This document shows, piece by piece, positions 52,985 to 63,170 of a DNA stretch of 64,000 nucleotides. The number at the start of each line of letters is the position of its first letter. The stretch's first letter is position 1. The stretch spans positions 1 to 64,000 of the forward strand of contig NZ_JAVFVU010000030.1 in NCBI RefSeq assembly GCF_030929615.1. Reading direction: 5' to 3'. This DNA is from Dyadobacter sp. LHD-138 (GTDB lineage Bacteria; Bacteroidota; Bacteroidia; Cytophagales; Spirosomataceae). Under the pieces are notes generated by a model. The model ran no database searches and had not been told where the DNA came from. It saw nothing but the letters and a program-made list of their open reading frames with translations. A program made the translations under genes and the position numbers.

Positions 52985-54445
52985 TTATTTTGCGAACCAA
53001 AGTTTGAGCTTCATATCGTTTTTGCCTCCTTGTTTTGTCAATGACGCGGAGAAATTTGCAAAATTCAGCGATTCTTCGGAGCCCGGATATGGCATGCGGG
53101 TGGGAAGAACATTCTGGTTTGTGTTCAGCTTGGGTACGGAAAGTGCCGGAATTCCTGTGCGGCGATATTCCGTCCATGCCTCAAGACCCTGTCCGTACAA
53201 AGCAATCCATTTCTGTTCCATGATCTGCGTAAATCCATCAGCGCCGGCTTTTAGCGCGTTGGCCGCGACGTAGTCCGTTGGAGCTGCCAGTTTGTATTGT
53301 GCAAAAGATGCGGTGATCGCTGCCGCATAGTTTGCTGCTGCATCTCCCGCTATCGTAACACCCTTGTACGCAAATTCCGATTTAAGGAACATTAGTTCGG
53401 CGTAGGTCATGATAACACCGGGGGCAGTGGGTGCCACGAAATAATTTCCCACTTTGGAAGTTTTGGTCAATCCCAGCGCATTGGCGTCTGACGAAGCCAG
53501 ACCGTTCGGAACACCTTTGTAAGTACCCCCGTCGGCTGGAAGATTGGCATAAATAGCAAGTCTTGCATCATTTAGTGCAGCCAGTTTATCAACCAAAGTA
53601 GCGCTGACACGGTGATCGTCACGCGTTTTACGGTTTACATTAACCGGATTCTGGTTGTTGGTCGCATCCAGATAGTTAAGCTGAATGTTATCGGCCACAG
53701 CGGTGATCACCGGATATTTTGCAGGATCGCTCAGTATTCTGGTGATTTCGGTTTTTACGTTAACAGGCGCGTCGGCTTTGTCGATCATTCTGCTTAACAA
53801 GCGAAGACTAAGCGTATTGGCGAATTTTTTCCATTTATTCATATCGTTATTGAACAGAATATCACCGGAAATCGCCAATGTTGTATTGCTTGTGTTGATA
53901 GACTCACCGGCTGTTTTAAGTTCCGCTACCAATCCTGCGTATACATCCTTTTGGGTGTCATAAGTTGGAAGTAAAATCCCGTCGAGGCCTTTCACGGCGT
54001 CTTTATAAGGGATATCCCCATAAATATCCGTTAGCAGCGAAAATACCCAGGAGCGAAGAATCACGGCCACGGCCTGGTAATTCGTATTGCCTGATTCCTG
54101 GCCAAGTTTGTAAATCCGGTTGTAGTCGGCCAGCGATTCGATGTAAAGTCCTTGCCATCCGGCGGTGTAAACATCGCTGGAAACCGTGTATTGATCAATG
54201 TCTGTATATTGAATACGTGCCCAATGCTGGGAAAATCCTTCACCGATATCCATGCCCAGTGCACCGCCTGACTGAATATCTACTGCACTTTGGATACCAT
54301 GGGGCAAAAACAGATCCGCGGTTGCGGAAGAGGCGCTGTTTGGGTTGGTGTTTAGATCATCAAAATCTCCGGTACAGGCGGATGCACAAAAGAATGTTGC
54401 AGCGAGTATGATTTTGGAGCGGAATGAATATATTTTGTTTTTCAT
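52985..54445 (-). CDS. SusD/RagB-family outer-membrane nutrient-binding lipoprotein
   Basis: The 486-residue lipoprotein (lipobox CASAC, near residue 24) is of the SusD-like_2 type: FDDLNTNPNSASSATAD follows the lipid anchor, and the helical tetratricopeptide-like core includes YKDAVKGLDGILLPTYDTQ and MEQKWIALYGQGLEAW near the end (WTEYRRTG is typical). It forms the surface lid over the SusC transporter encoded 19 bp upstream. No glycosidase or sulfatase follows, so the cargo could be a peptide or another oligomer. It is the last gene of a two-gene operon. Confidence 0.93.
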   Translation of the reverse strand: MKNKIYSFRSKIILAATFFCASACTGDFDDLNTNPNSASSATADLFLPHGIQSAVDIQSGGALGMDIGEGFSQHWARIQYTDIDQYTVSSDVYTAGWQGLYIESLADYNRIYKLGQESGNTNYQAVAVILRSWVFSLLTDIYGDIPYKDAVKGLDGILLPTYDTQKDVYAGLVAELKTAGESINTSNTTLAISGDILFNNDMNKWKKFANTLSLRLLSRMIDKADAPVNVKTEITRILSDPAKYPVITAVADNIQLNYLDATNNQNPVNVNRKTRDDHRVSATLVDKLAALNDARLAIYANLPADGGTYKGVPNGLASSDANALGLTKTSKVGNYFVAPTAPGVIMTYAELMFLKSEFAYKGVTIAGDAAANYAAAITASFAQYKLAAPTDYVAANALKAGADGFTQIMEQKWIALYGQGLEAWTEYRRTGIPALSVPKLNTNQNVLPTRMPYPGSEESLNFANFSASLTKQGGKNDMKLKLWFAK

Positions 54446-54464
54446 ATGGAGTCGAATAGGGGAA

Positions 54465-57400
54465 TTATAGATTGAAACTGATGTTAAAACCGATCGATCT
54501 TGTTGTCGGAATCTGACCGTTTTCTACACCTTGTAAATTACCGTCGTTGTAATAACTTGTTTCCGGGTCGATGTGCGGAAGATTGCTTTTCAGGAGGGCA
54601 AGGTTTCTGCCGACAACGGATATGGCGATGTCGCGGAACGGAAGTTTTTTGACAATTTTAGCGGAAAGCATATAGGTGAATTTAACTTCACGAAGTTTTA
54701 CATAACTCGCATCAAAAATCGTGTTTTCGTTGTTGGTCAGCAGATAATATTTATGGTGATATTCCTCGGAAGAGATGCTTTTTGTGTTTGGTACGTAATT
54801 AGGATTATCCGTAGTTCCTGTGTTTACGACACCTTGGCCAACAATACCGGTTTCACGACCCAGCGTTGTTTCTTTCAAAACACCTGTGTAACGTCCCACG
54901 TTGATCGACTGAGAGAAAATGTCTCCGCCGTGTTTGATATCAATAAGGGAGCTAAGCGAGAAGCTTTTGTATTTAAAGGTATTGGAAATGCCTCCGATCC
55001 AGTCAGGAGTGAAGTTTCCTAATACGCGGCTCACCGGGTCGAGCATTGGATAGCCTTGTGCATCGTAAACAATTTGTCCGTCCGGGGCGCGTAAAAAACC
55101 TTTTCCGAAGAAAGTGCCATACGGTTGTCCAACACGTGCTTCAACGGATAGGCCCCGGAAACTGTTTGTGGAAGTTGCCTGGGTGATCGGGTTATAACTT
55201 GTATTTAACTGATAAGTAGTCAGGTTGTCGGCAAGGGAAATAACTTTGTTTTTGTTGCGGGCCCAGTTTAGAGAAATATCCCACTGGAAATTGTCAAGTT
55301 TAACAGGCGTTGCCGTCAACTGAATCTCAATCCCTTTGTTGGTGATCTTGCCTGCGTTTAAAAGTTTAGATAAATAACCTGATGCATTGGAAACGTTCAC
55401 GTCCAGAATCTGATCGGTCGATGACTTGTTGTAATAGGTAAGGTCAAGTCCTACACGATTTTGCCAAAGTCTGATATCGGCACCAATTTCATAGGAAGTC
55501 GTGATTTCGGGTTTCAGCTCCGTATTTAACAAGGCATTGTTTTCCGATAATGTTGGAATACTTCCCCAGGGATTTTCATATTTGTAAGTACTTGCCAGGC
55601 GATAAGGGTCCGTATCGTTACCAACCTGTGCAATCCCCGCTCTGATTTTGGCAAAAGACAATACCGATGATTTTATATCAAACATATCGGAAAGGATCGC
55701 ACTCACGGCAGCAGAAGGATAAAAATAAGACCTGTTGCTGCTTGGGAGCGAGCTCGACCAGTCGTTACGGGCTGTCAGGTCAACAAATAGATAATTACGG
55801 AAACCCAGGTTGGCCGAAGCGTATAAGCTGTTTACTGTTTTTTCGATAAATGAATTTTCGGTAACCGGACGCTGGCGTGAGTTGCCCATGTTCCAGACTC
55901 TCGGGATTGCCAGTTCGGTGGCGCCCATGTAATTTCTTTGCGCGAAATTGGAACGGTGGTTTCCTCCGATGTTTGCCGTGATATCAAATTCGCCGAATTT
56001 GCGCGTCGCATTCAACAGGAAATCCGAGTTGGATTCTCTGACGAAAATCTGCTCTTCGTTGTAGGCATCATAAAGTTGCGTCGTTCCAAGTTTAGCCTGA
56101 CGTGCAGCCGTTCTGGTTTTACGGCGGTCTTCATAAAAGTCAGTGCCGGAGCGGCCCGTCAGTGTAAGCCAGTCTGTAAGTTTATAGGTGGCAGAAATGT
56201 TTCCGTACATGCGGTCACGCTGGTTTTCCTTTGTGCTCAGGTTTGTCAGATAGTATGGGTTTGTCCAATAGTTGTCATTCCAGTTGTTCTGATAAATGCT
56301 ACCTGGTTTCTGGAACGTTTTCAGGTTGTTCATGTCAACCTGGCGACCAAACCAGATGAAGTAAAGGCCGAAGTTATTACGGTTATCGCTGCCGTCTTTT
56401 ACATAGTTAACCGTGGCTCTTACATTAAGTTTTTTGGTGAGATTCCATCCTGCATTCAATGAAACGGTCTGACGTTTGTAGTCTGTGTTTGGGAGAATTC
56501 CGTTCTGTTTCAGGTTGGTGAAAGACAAGCGGAAATCTGCCTTGTCGTTGCCGCCCGTCACGCCGATATTGTTTGTGTAGGTTTTTCCTGTTTTGTAAAA
56601 CTGATTAACGTTGTCAGGATGAGCGATCCATGGCGTAGGCGTTCTTGTTCCGTCCGCTGCGACAGGGGAGTCAAATTGCGGCAATAACCGGCCATCGAGT
56701 TTTGGTCCCCAGCTTTCATCCACCCCGTCATTTATACCGCCACCTTGTCCATCCTTATAAGAAAAAAGCCCTTTTGTACCCTGTCCATACTCATTTTGCC
56801 ATTCCGGCTGGCGGAAAACAGATTCAAAAGAAGTGTTGGAATTGAATGAAACCCCTAGTCCTTTGGATCCTTTTCCGCTTTTACTTGTGATCAAAACGAC
56901 GCCGTTCGCTCCGCGTGATCCGTAAAGTGCGGCTGCACTTGGGCCTTTCAAAACGTTGATCGATTCCACATCGTCGGGGTTAATGGAAGCCGCTGCATTG
57001 CCATAGTCAACACCCGTTCCTGAACCGAAATTGCTGTTGTCGATCGGTACGCCATCTACCACGAAAAGCGGCTGGTTGTTACTGCCTATCGAGCTCGCTC
57101 CACGAATAATCATACGCGAAGAGGCGCCTGGTGCACCGTTTGAATTGGTTACCTGCACACCCGCCAGGCGGCCCGACAGGGAATTGATCAGGTTGGTTTC
57201 CCTTGCCTGGGTTAAAGCTTTTCCGCTCACTTCCTGAACAGAATAACCCAGTGCTTTTTTCTCACGGGCGATTCCGAGGGCCGTGACGACTACTTCACTG
57301 AATTGTGTCGCATCCTCATCCAGCACAATGTCGAGTGTTGTTTTGGAGCCAACGGGAATTTCCTGCGACTTAAAACCTATAAATGATACAACCAGTGTGG

Positions 57401-57608
57401 CCGTTGGCAGGGTTGAAATGGTAAATTCTCCCTCGGCGTTGGCTGTGCTGCCGCGGCTGGTTCCCTTAATTAACACGCTGGCGCCCGGCAATACGCTGCC
57501 GTCTCCTTTGGACGTCACTTTGCCTTTGATAGTCATATCCTGTCCAAAGGAAGCCAGGCTGAACAGTAAAAGCAGGGACATAAAGCCCGATGTAAAATGT
57601 TTTCTCAT
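54465..57608 (-). CDS. SusC/RagA-family TonB-dependent outer-membrane transporter
   Basis: The 1047-residue protein has a signal peptide (1-22, ending LASFG-Q) and a carboxypeptidase-like N-terminal extension (about 25-105, TIKGKVTSKGDGSVLPGASV). The plug follows with the SusC motifs ALGYSVQEVSG, NLINSLSGRLAGVQV and QPLFVVDGVPIDN. A 22-stranded barrel ends RSIGFNISFNL. There is no STN domain, so control by an anti-sigma system is not indicated. With the SusD partner it imports an oligomer in a TonB-dependent way. The gene starts after a very AT-rich region and has no regulator next to it. Confidence 0.95.
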   Translation of the reverse strand: MRKHFTSGFMSLLLLFSLASFGQDMTIKGKVTSKGDGSVLPGASVLIKGTSRGSTANAEGEFTISTLPTATLVVSFIGFKSQEIPVGSKTTLDIVLDEDATQFSEVVVTALGIAREKKALGYSVQEVSGKALTQARETNLINSLSGRLAGVQVTNSNGAPGASSRMIIRGASSIGSNNQPLFVVDGVPIDNSNFGSGTGVDYGNAAASINPDDVESINVLKGPSAAALYGSRGANGVVLITSKSGKGSKGLGVSFNSNTSFESVFRQPEWQNEYGQGTKGLFSYKDGQGGGINDGVDESWGPKLDGRLLPQFDSPVAADGTRTPTPWIAHPDNVNQFYKTGKTYTNNIGVTGGNDKADFRLSFTNLKQNGILPNTDYKRQTVSLNAGWNLTKKLNVRATVNYVKDGSDNRNNFGLYFIWFGRQVDMNNLKTFQKPGSIYQNNWNDNYWTNPYYLTNLSTKENQRDRMYGNISATYKLTDWLTLTGRSGTDFYEDRRKTRTAARQAKLGTTQLYDAYNEEQIFVRESNSDFLLNATRKFGEFDITANIGGNHRSNFAQRNYMGATELAIPRVWNMGNSRQRPVTENSFIEKTVNSLYASANLGFRNYLFVDLTARNDWSSSLPSSNRSYFYPSAAVSAILSDMFDIKSSVLSFAKIRAGIAQVGNDTDPYRLASTYKYENPWGSIPTLSENNALLNTELKPEITTSYEIGADIRLWQNRVGLDLTYYNKSSTDQILDVNVSNASGYLSKLLNAGKITNKGIEIQLTATPVKLDNFQWDISLNWARNKNKVISLADNLTTYQLNTSYNPITQATSTNSFRGLSVEARVGQPYGTFFGKGFLRAPDGQIVYDAQGYPMLDPVSRVLGNFTPDWIGGISNTFKYKSFSLSSLIDIKHGGDIFSQSINVGRYTGVLKETTLGRETGIVGQGVVNTGTTDNPNYVPNTKSISSEEYHHKYYLLTNNENTIFDASYVKLREVKFTYMLSAKIVKKLPFRDIAISVVGRNLALLKSNLPHIDPETSYYNDGNLQGVENGQIPTTRSIGFNISFNL

Positions 57609-58171
57609 TAGTTAGATTGTTAAGAGTATTAAATAGTAATATTTGAATAAAAAGACATATTTATTATTAAATATTATAGGAGTGAATTTTTAAGTATTTG
57701 TTTGTTATTAATTCTTATAAATGAATTTTAATGTTTAAAATGTTTGATTTATATCCATATAATTTAATTTTTTAATAAAGTTTATTTGTTTGTAATTGTT
57801 TAATGTTTCAGAATTTTATTTTATAAAAATAAAATATTTAAAAATAAAAAGAATATAAAAATATAAAAATGGCAATTTATATTTCTAATTATATTAAAAT
57901 TCAAAATATACTTTAAGTATTTATTTAAATCATACAAGTTTTTGTAATGTTTTAAATTTTATTGTATTATATTAATATTGATTCGCGTGTTTAACAAGAT
58001 GAGATGCTGACTTTGCATGGCTAAATGAGATCTTTTGCCGAGGAATGACGGTTTGCTTATTTGGGCGTGCGTCTGTGGGTTCTGCATGATTTTACAGTTT
58101 GCAAATGACCGGATTGGGATATTCCCGATGCTTTTCATTCTTAAAATCAACCTATAAGGCGATTGAATTGC
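57609..58171. other. Very AT-rich intergenic region between susC and thrA
   Basis: From about 57620 to 57990 the sequence is almost only A and T, with many short A/T runs (TTTAAAATTT-like). No reading frame is convincing; a 63-codon minus-strand frame at 57959-58150 has no coding character. No full match to TAnnTTTG on the minus strand was found for the SusC gene. Possible roles are a regulatory leader, a curved or nucleoid-protein-bound region, or relic DNA. Confidence 0.5.
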
Positions 58172-58179
58172 TATATTTG
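58172..58179 (+). promoter_or_regulatory. Candidate -7 promoter element of the threonine genes
   Basis: TATATTTG matches TAnnTTTG, 66 bp before the thrA ATG. There is no clear -33 element. No threonine-rich leader peptide or attenuator was seen between here and the gene. Confidence 0.5.
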
Positions 58180-58245
58180 CAACCCGGTGTTCACGGACAG
58201 CGGAAGTGCTCTTATCAAAACTTTGTTAATTCGTAATAGCTTTAA

Positions 58246-60702
58246 ATGAAGGTTCTCAAATTTGGCGGCACATCGGTCGGTTCGGTCGATAGTATCAAAC
58301 AGGTAATCGGTATTCTTGAAAATAATCTGGCTGAGGGCCAGCAAATCGCTGTTGTTTTTTCAGCCATGGGAGGTGTCACGAACCGCCTTATTGAAATTGG
58401 CAAAATGGCTGCTGCGGGAAACAGCGAGTATATTGAGTTTCTGAAGGTCGTGGAAGAGCGTCATTTTGTGATTGTACGTGGACTGATCAATGTAAAAAAT
58501 CAAAGCAGCACGTTTGCCGCCGTGCGCGGACTGTTCAATGAGCTTGGCGATATATTAAAAGGTGTTTCCTGGATTCGTGAACTTTCGTCACGTACGATGG
58601 ACCTGATCATGAGTTTTGGTGAGCGCTTGTCGACACTGGTTATTACCGAAGTACTCAAAAGCAGAGGCGTTGCCGCTGAGTTTTGTGATGCGCGCCAGAT
58701 CATCCGTACGAACGCAACCTACGGCTTGGGTGACGTCAATTTTGAGGTGACAAATCAGCTTATTCTTGACTATTTTTCGAAGGTAAATGCCCTGCAGTGT
58801 GTGACCGGATTTATTGCGTCAACGAAGGACGGGATAACCACAACATTGGGCCGCGGAGGTTCGGATTATACAGCTTCGATTATCGGAGGGGCTCTGGATG
58901 CAGAGTCTATTGAAATCTGGACGGATGTGGATGGCATGATGACGGCGGATCCGCGCAAGGTGACGAACGCATTTACCATTCCTTCGATTTCTTACGCCGA
59001 AGCGATGGAACTGTCACATTTTGGCGCCAAGGTGATCTACCCACCCAGTTTGCAGCCTGCTTTTGCCAAGAATATTACTTTAAAAATTCTCAATACTTTC
59101 AATACCGGTTTTGAAGGCACTTATGTGCAAAAAAATGCGATCAAAAAGGATTATCCGATAACCGGTATTTCGTCCATCGATGAAATTGCTTTGGTAAATA
59201 TTCAGGGAAGCGGTATGATTGGCGTCGCTGGTATTTCCGGAAGGCTGTTTACCGCTTTGTCCAAGAATGCCATTAGCGTGATTCTGATATCACAGGCGTC
59301 CTCGGAGCACTCCATTTGTTTTTCGATCGATCCGAAGGATGCGGTGAAAGCAACAGAGGTGCTTGAAAAAGAATTTGCTTCCGAAATTACCTACGGCTAT
59401 ATCGATAGCATAAGCATAGAAAAAAACCTTTCCATTATCGCGATCGTGGGGGAAGGGATGAAGAAAAGCACCGGTGTTTCGGGCAAGCTTTTCTCTGTTT
59501 TAGGTAAAAATGGTATCAATGTGGTGGCTACCGCTCAGGGATCTTCCGAGTTGAATATCTCTGTCGTTATTTCAAAAAGCGATTTGTCGAAAGCATTGAA
59601 TGCGATTCACGGAGTGTTTTTTCACTCTGAAACACGTTCACTCAACTTGTTCATCGTCGGTGTGGGCCTTATTGGCAAAACCCTGCTCGAACAGGTGAGA
59701 AACCAGACTAAATATTTAAGAGAGGAGAAGTTTCTTAACCTGAACATTGCCGGACTTTCGAATACCAGGAAGATGCTTCTGGATCCGGATGGAATTAATT
59801 CAGAACATTGGAAAGATAGGATTGATGGCGAAGGTGTGAAAACAAGTTTGCCGGCTTTCGTGCACCGCATGATTGAGCTCAACCTGCCAAACAGTGTTTT
59901 TGTCGATTGTACTTCCGATAAAGACATTGTACAATATTATAATATGCTGCTCGATGCGAGTATTTCGGTCGTGACCCCAAACAAGGTCGCGAACTCGGGA
60001 TCTTATGCGGAGTATATTTCTCTTCAGCGTACGGCTTTAAAGCGGGGCGTGAAGTTTTTATATGAAACCAATGTTGGGGCCGGACTGCCTATTATCAATA
60101 CGATTCAGGGCTTAATGGCCAGCGGAGATAAGTTCCTGAAAATTGAAGCGATTCTTTCGGGAACATTATCCTATATATTCAATTCTTTTGGTCCGGGTAT
60201 AAAATTCGTGGATGTGGTGAAGGAAGCCAAGGCGAAAGGATTTACCGAGCCTGATCCGCGTGATGATTTGAGCGGAGCGGATGTGGCGCGAAAAATATTG
60301 ATTCTGGCCCGTGAAGTGGGTGTTCCATTGGAATCCGAAGACGTGAAAGTAGCACAGTTGTTGCCGGAAAACTGCTTGCAGGCGCCAACGGTTGAGTCGT
60401 TTTTCGAAGAACTGGTTATTTCAGATGACTATTTTGCAACCTTACAGGCCAATGCTGAGGCGAATGGAGAAGTGCTGCGCTATATTGCCACTTTGGAACA
60501 TGGCAAGGCCGTGGTTGAATTGCGGACCGTGAACCAACAGCATCCTTTTTATACTTTGTCTGGCAGCGATAACATCATTTCGTTTACGACAGAAAGATAT
60601 AAAGACCGTCCTTTGGTAATCAAAGGGCCGGGTGCAGGGGCAGAAGTGACGGCTTCCGGTGTGTTTGCGGATATTATGAGCATTAGTAGCTATTTGGGAT
60701 AG
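58246..60702 (+). CDS. thrA: Bifunctional aspartokinase I / homoserine dehydrogenase I
   Basis: The 818-residue protein matches the length of ThrA. The aspartokinase domain occupies 1 to about 300 (opening KVLKFGGTSVGS, with GRGGSDYTASIIGGALDA). ACT regulatory domains follow at about 310-455. The homoserine dehydrogenase domain starts with a Rossmann motif (LFIVGVGLIGKTLLEQV near 467) and includes the catalytic stretch YETNVGAGLPIINTIQGL and LSGTLSYIFNSF. It catalyses the first and third steps from aspartate to threonine and methionine, with likely threonine feedback through the ACT domains. thrB follows 66 bp downstream. Confidence 0.96.
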   Translation: MKVLKFGGTSVGSVDSIKQVIGILENNLAEGQQIAVVFSAMGGVTNRLIEIGKMAAAGNSEYIEFLKVVEERHFVIVRGLINVKNQSSTFAAVRGLFNELGDILKGVSWIRELSSRTMDLIMSFGERLSTLVITEVLKSRGVAAEFCDARQIIRTNATYGLGDVNFEVTNQLILDYFSKVNALQCVTGFIASTKDGITTTLGRGGSDYTASIIGGALDAESIEIWTDVDGMMTADPRKVTNAFTIPSISYAEAMELSHFGAKVIYPPSLQPAFAKNITLKILNTFNTGFEGTYVQKNAIKKDYPITGISSIDEIALVNIQGSGMIGVAGISGRLFTALSKNAISVILISQASSEHSICFSIDPKDAVKATEVLEKEFASEITYGYIDSISIEKNLSIIAIVGEGMKKSTGVSGKLFSVLGKNGINVVATAQGSSELNISVVISKSDLSKALNAIHGVFFHSETRSLNLFIVGVGLIGKTLLEQVRNQTKYLREEKFLNLNIAGLSNTRKMLLDPDGINSEHWKDRIDGEGVKTSLPAFVHRMIELNLPNSVFVDCTSDKDIVQYYNMLLDASISVVTPNKVANSGSYAEYISLQRTALKRGVKFLYETNVGAGLPIINTIQGLMASGDKFLKIEAILSGTLSYIFNSFGPGIKFVDVVKEAKAKGFTEPDPRDDLSGADVARKILILAREVGVPLESEDVKVAQLLPENCLQAPTVESFFEELVISDDYFATLQANAEANGEVLRYIATLEHGKAVVELRTVNQQHPFYTLSGSDNIISFTTERYKDRPLVIKGPGAGAEVTASGVFADIMSISSYLG

Positions 60703-60768
60703 GCGTTTGTCAGGAAAACTTTATGTTTTAAGCAGGGTTCTCCATTTAAAGAAAAATAATTTTTTACG

Positions 60769-61707
60769 GTGAATTATATAAAAGTCTTTTCTCCTGCCAC
60801 GGTTGCCAACGTTTCCTGTGGATTTGATATTTTCGGTTTTGCCATTGAAGAACCTGGTGATGTTGTTGAAATACAGCGTCGCGATGAGCCAGGTGTCGTT
60901 ATCAAAGATATTTTTGGTGATGAAGGCAGATTACCCAGAAAAGTGGAGAAAAATACGGTGACTGGTGTAATGCTTCATTTGCTCAAACATCTTGGAATCA
61001 ATGATTTCGGGTGCGAGGTGACTTTGCATAAAAATATGCCGCTCGGGAGCGGTATGGGGTCGAGTGCTGCAAGTGCGGTGGCCGGTGTCGTGGCCATGAA
61101 TGAGCTGCTGGGCTGTCCGCTGTCCAGAACGGAACTTTTGCCGTTTGCTATGGAAGGAGAGCGTATTGCCTCAGGTTCGGCGCATGCGGATAATGTAGGG
61201 CCAGCATTATTGGGCGGCTTTGTGATTATCAGAAGTTATGCGCCACTGGATATTTTTTCCATTCCGGTACCCAAAGACCTTTATTGTACGCTCGTTCACC
61301 CGGATATCGAAATCAATACGAAGGATGCCAGGTATATTCTCAGAGATGAAGTTTCTCTGAAAAATACCATTTCCCAGATGGGTAATGTGGCCGGTCTGGT
61401 CGCTGGCCTGATGAAAGAGGATTATGACCTGATCAGCCGTTCGATGGTGGATGTGATTATTGAACCGGTTCGTTCGATACTTATTCCGGAATTTAACTTC
61501 GTCAAACAAGCGGCCCTGGACAATGGCGCGTTGGGGTGCAGCATTTCAGGCTCGGGTCCTTCCATGTTTGCACTAAGCCGCGGTGTTGAAAATGCACGAA
61601 AAGTGGGAGCGGCTATGCAGAAGACTTTTTTTAATGCCGGGATTGATTCCAGCAGTCATGTATCTTTAATCAACAAGGGCGGGCCGGTGGTTTTGGATCG
61701 TAAATAA
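60769..61707 (+). CDS. thrB: Homoserine kinase
   Basis: The 312-residue GHMP kinase starts with GTG 60769. The ATP-binding motif is PLGSGMGSSAASAVAG at about 87-102. The N-terminal FSPATVANVSCGFDIFGFA and the C-terminal GCSISGSGPSMFAL are the other GHMP motifs. It phosphorylates homoserine for threonine synthesis. It lies directly after thrA in an expected operon. The usual third gene, thrC (threonine synthase), does not follow. Confidence 0.96.
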   Translation: MNYIKVFSPATVANVSCGFDIFGFAIEEPGDVVEIQRRDEPGVVIKDIFGDEGRLPRKVEKNTVTGVMLHLLKHLGINDFGCEVTLHKNMPLGSGMGSSAASAVAGVVAMNELLGCPLSRTELLPFAMEGERIASGSAHADNVGPALLGGFVIIRSYAPLDIFSIPVPKDLYCTLVHPDIEINTKDARYILRDEVSLKNTISQMGNVAGLVAGLMKEDYDLISRSMVDVIIEPVRSILIPEFNFVKQAALDNGALGCSISGSGPSMFALSRGVENARKVGAAMQKTFFNAGIDSSSHVSLINKGGPVVLDRK

Positions 61708-61806
61708 CCTTTCGATAACTTAATATTGAATATTGATAATTTTTAGTTGACTTTTTTTAATTTAGGAGCTGCAAGATGTAAACTCTTTAAATTAAATTTG
61801 GCGATT

Positions 61807-62736
61807 ATGAGTCTTCCGACTTACTCTATGAATCTTCCCTGGATTGATTCACCATTTTTCTATCAGGAACTGGAACAATCCACACTCGACAGTACGACCA
61901 AAGAGCAGATAAAACATTATGCGGAAAGGGGGTATTTGATTCTTGATACAGAATTGCCGGAATCTACATTCGATCGTATTGTAGAGATTCTGGCCCCGCA
62001 TTATACTTCACCAAGATTACAGGATGCCTGGAATATTACCCCATTGGTAAAAGATATTGCGGGTTGTCCGAAAGTATTGGATATGCTGAATATTTTATAC
62101 CGTCGGACCCCCTTTCCCTTTCAAACACTTAATTTCCGGGTAGGATCTCAGCAGAAAACACATAGCGACGCGATTCATTTTCATTCCGTTCCCGAACGGT
62201 TCATGTGTGGCGTCTGGGTTGCGTTGGAGGATATTGATGAAACAAACGGACCGCTTCATTATTATCCGGGGAGTCATAAACTGCCATTTTATAATATGTC
62301 TGATATCAGTTTGTCGGGCTCCAAAGCGCCGGGCGCTTATACCCAGTATCTGGAGTATGAAAATTTTGTTCAGAAGCTGATGGAAGCAACGGGGCAGAAG
62401 AAGGAGGTTTTTAAAGTGAAAAAAGGGCAGGCGTTGATTTGGTCGGCAACCTTGTTTCACGGAGGTGAGCCGATTTTAAGGGAAGGAAGCAGCCGTCATA
62501 GCCAGGTAACCCATTATTTTTTTTCGGATTGTATGTATTATTCGCCTTTGTGGTCGGATATGCCCGTTGAAAAAATGTTCATGCGCCGGCCTGTAAATAT
62601 CCTTACCGGCGAAATTGTCGAAAATAAATACCTGAATGAGGAAATTATGGGAGGAACAGGATTGAGCCCTTTTACAGATTATAGACAAAAGATTGAAACG
62701 GGGCTGCGAAAGTTAAAAAGGAGTTTGGCAAAATAA
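61807..62736 (+). CDS. Phytanoyl-CoA-dioxygenase-family Fe(II)/2-oxoglutarate enzyme
   Basis: The 309-residue protein starts at ATG 61807 (an in-frame TTG at 61747 would add 20 residues). The non-haem iron facial triad is visible: H119 and D121 in KTHSDAIHFHS, and H218 in LFHGGEP. The jelly-roll strands include GVWVALEDIDETNGPLHYYP and HKLPFYNM, and Arg residues near SSRHSQVTHYFF may bind 2-oxoglutarate. It probably hydroxylates a small metabolite or modified lipid; the substrate is unknown. The gene is 99 bp after thrB with no terminator between, so co-transcription is possible but its link to threonine synthesis is doubtful. Confidence 0.85.
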   Translation: MSLPTYSMNLPWIDSPFFYQELEQSTLDSTTKEQIKHYAERGYLILDTELPESTFDRIVEILAPHYTSPRLQDAWNITPLVKDIAGCPKVLDMLNILYRRTPFPFQTLNFRVGSQQKTHSDAIHFHSVPERFMCGVWVALEDIDETNGPLHYYPGSHKLPFYNMSDISLSGSKAPGAYTQYLEYENFVQKLMEATGQKKEVFKVKKGQALIWSATLFHGGEPILREGSSRHSQVTHYFFSDCMYYSPLWSDMPVEKMFMRRPVNILTGEIVENKYLNEEIMGGTGLSPFTDYRQKIETGLRKLKRSLAK

Positions 62737-62819
62737 AGGTGAAAAGGTATTGGCCATTTCCTGAACTTTCTGCGCAATTTTAAACGTTATAGAAGCTGGA
62801 TGCATAAAATTAAAAGATC

Positions 62820-63146
62820 ATGGTTACTGTAAGTGATACTGCAAAGAATAAAATCATAGAACTACGTAAAGCCGACGGCCACGAAGAAGATTATCAGATT
62901 CGTGTGGGTGTGCTAGGCGGCGGTTGTTCAGGGTTGACATACAATCTTGAGTTCAACTCGGAAACCAATCCTAATGACATGATTTTTGAAGATAAAGGCG
63001 TAAAAATTATCGTCGATAAAAAAAGTATTCTTTACCTGGCAGGTACAATATTGGATTTTTCCGATGGGCTAAATGGTAAAGGTTTTCAGTTTGTTAATCC
63101 AAATGCCACACGTACTTGTGGCTGTGGCGAAAGTTTTGCCGTATAA
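62820..63146 (+). CDS. HesB/IscA-family iron-sulfur cluster assembly protein
   Basis: The 108-residue A-type carrier has the three conserved cysteines, C36 in GGGCSGLTY and C100/C102 in TCGCGESF. It accepts and hands on Fe-S clusters or iron during assembly of target proteins. Length and motif spacing match family norms. It is preceded by an 83-bp gap and followed by a good terminator, so it may be monocistronic. No other isc/suf genes are nearby. Confidence 0.95.
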   Translation: MVTVSDTAKNKIIELRKADGHEEDYQIRVGVLGGGCSGLTYNLEFNSETNPNDMIFEDKGVKIIVDKKSILYLAGTILDFSDGLNGKGFQFVNPNATRTCGCGESFAV

Positions 63147-63170
63147 ATTTTAGATTTTGTGGATAATAGT

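Noticed and set aside
57959-58150. 63-codon minus-strand frame in the AT-rich gap
   Set aside because: Low-complexity surroundings, no start signal and no similarity to any known protein type.
58180-58245. Threonine attenuator leader before thrA
   Set aside because: No Thr/Ile-rich leader peptide and no alternative hairpins were seen.
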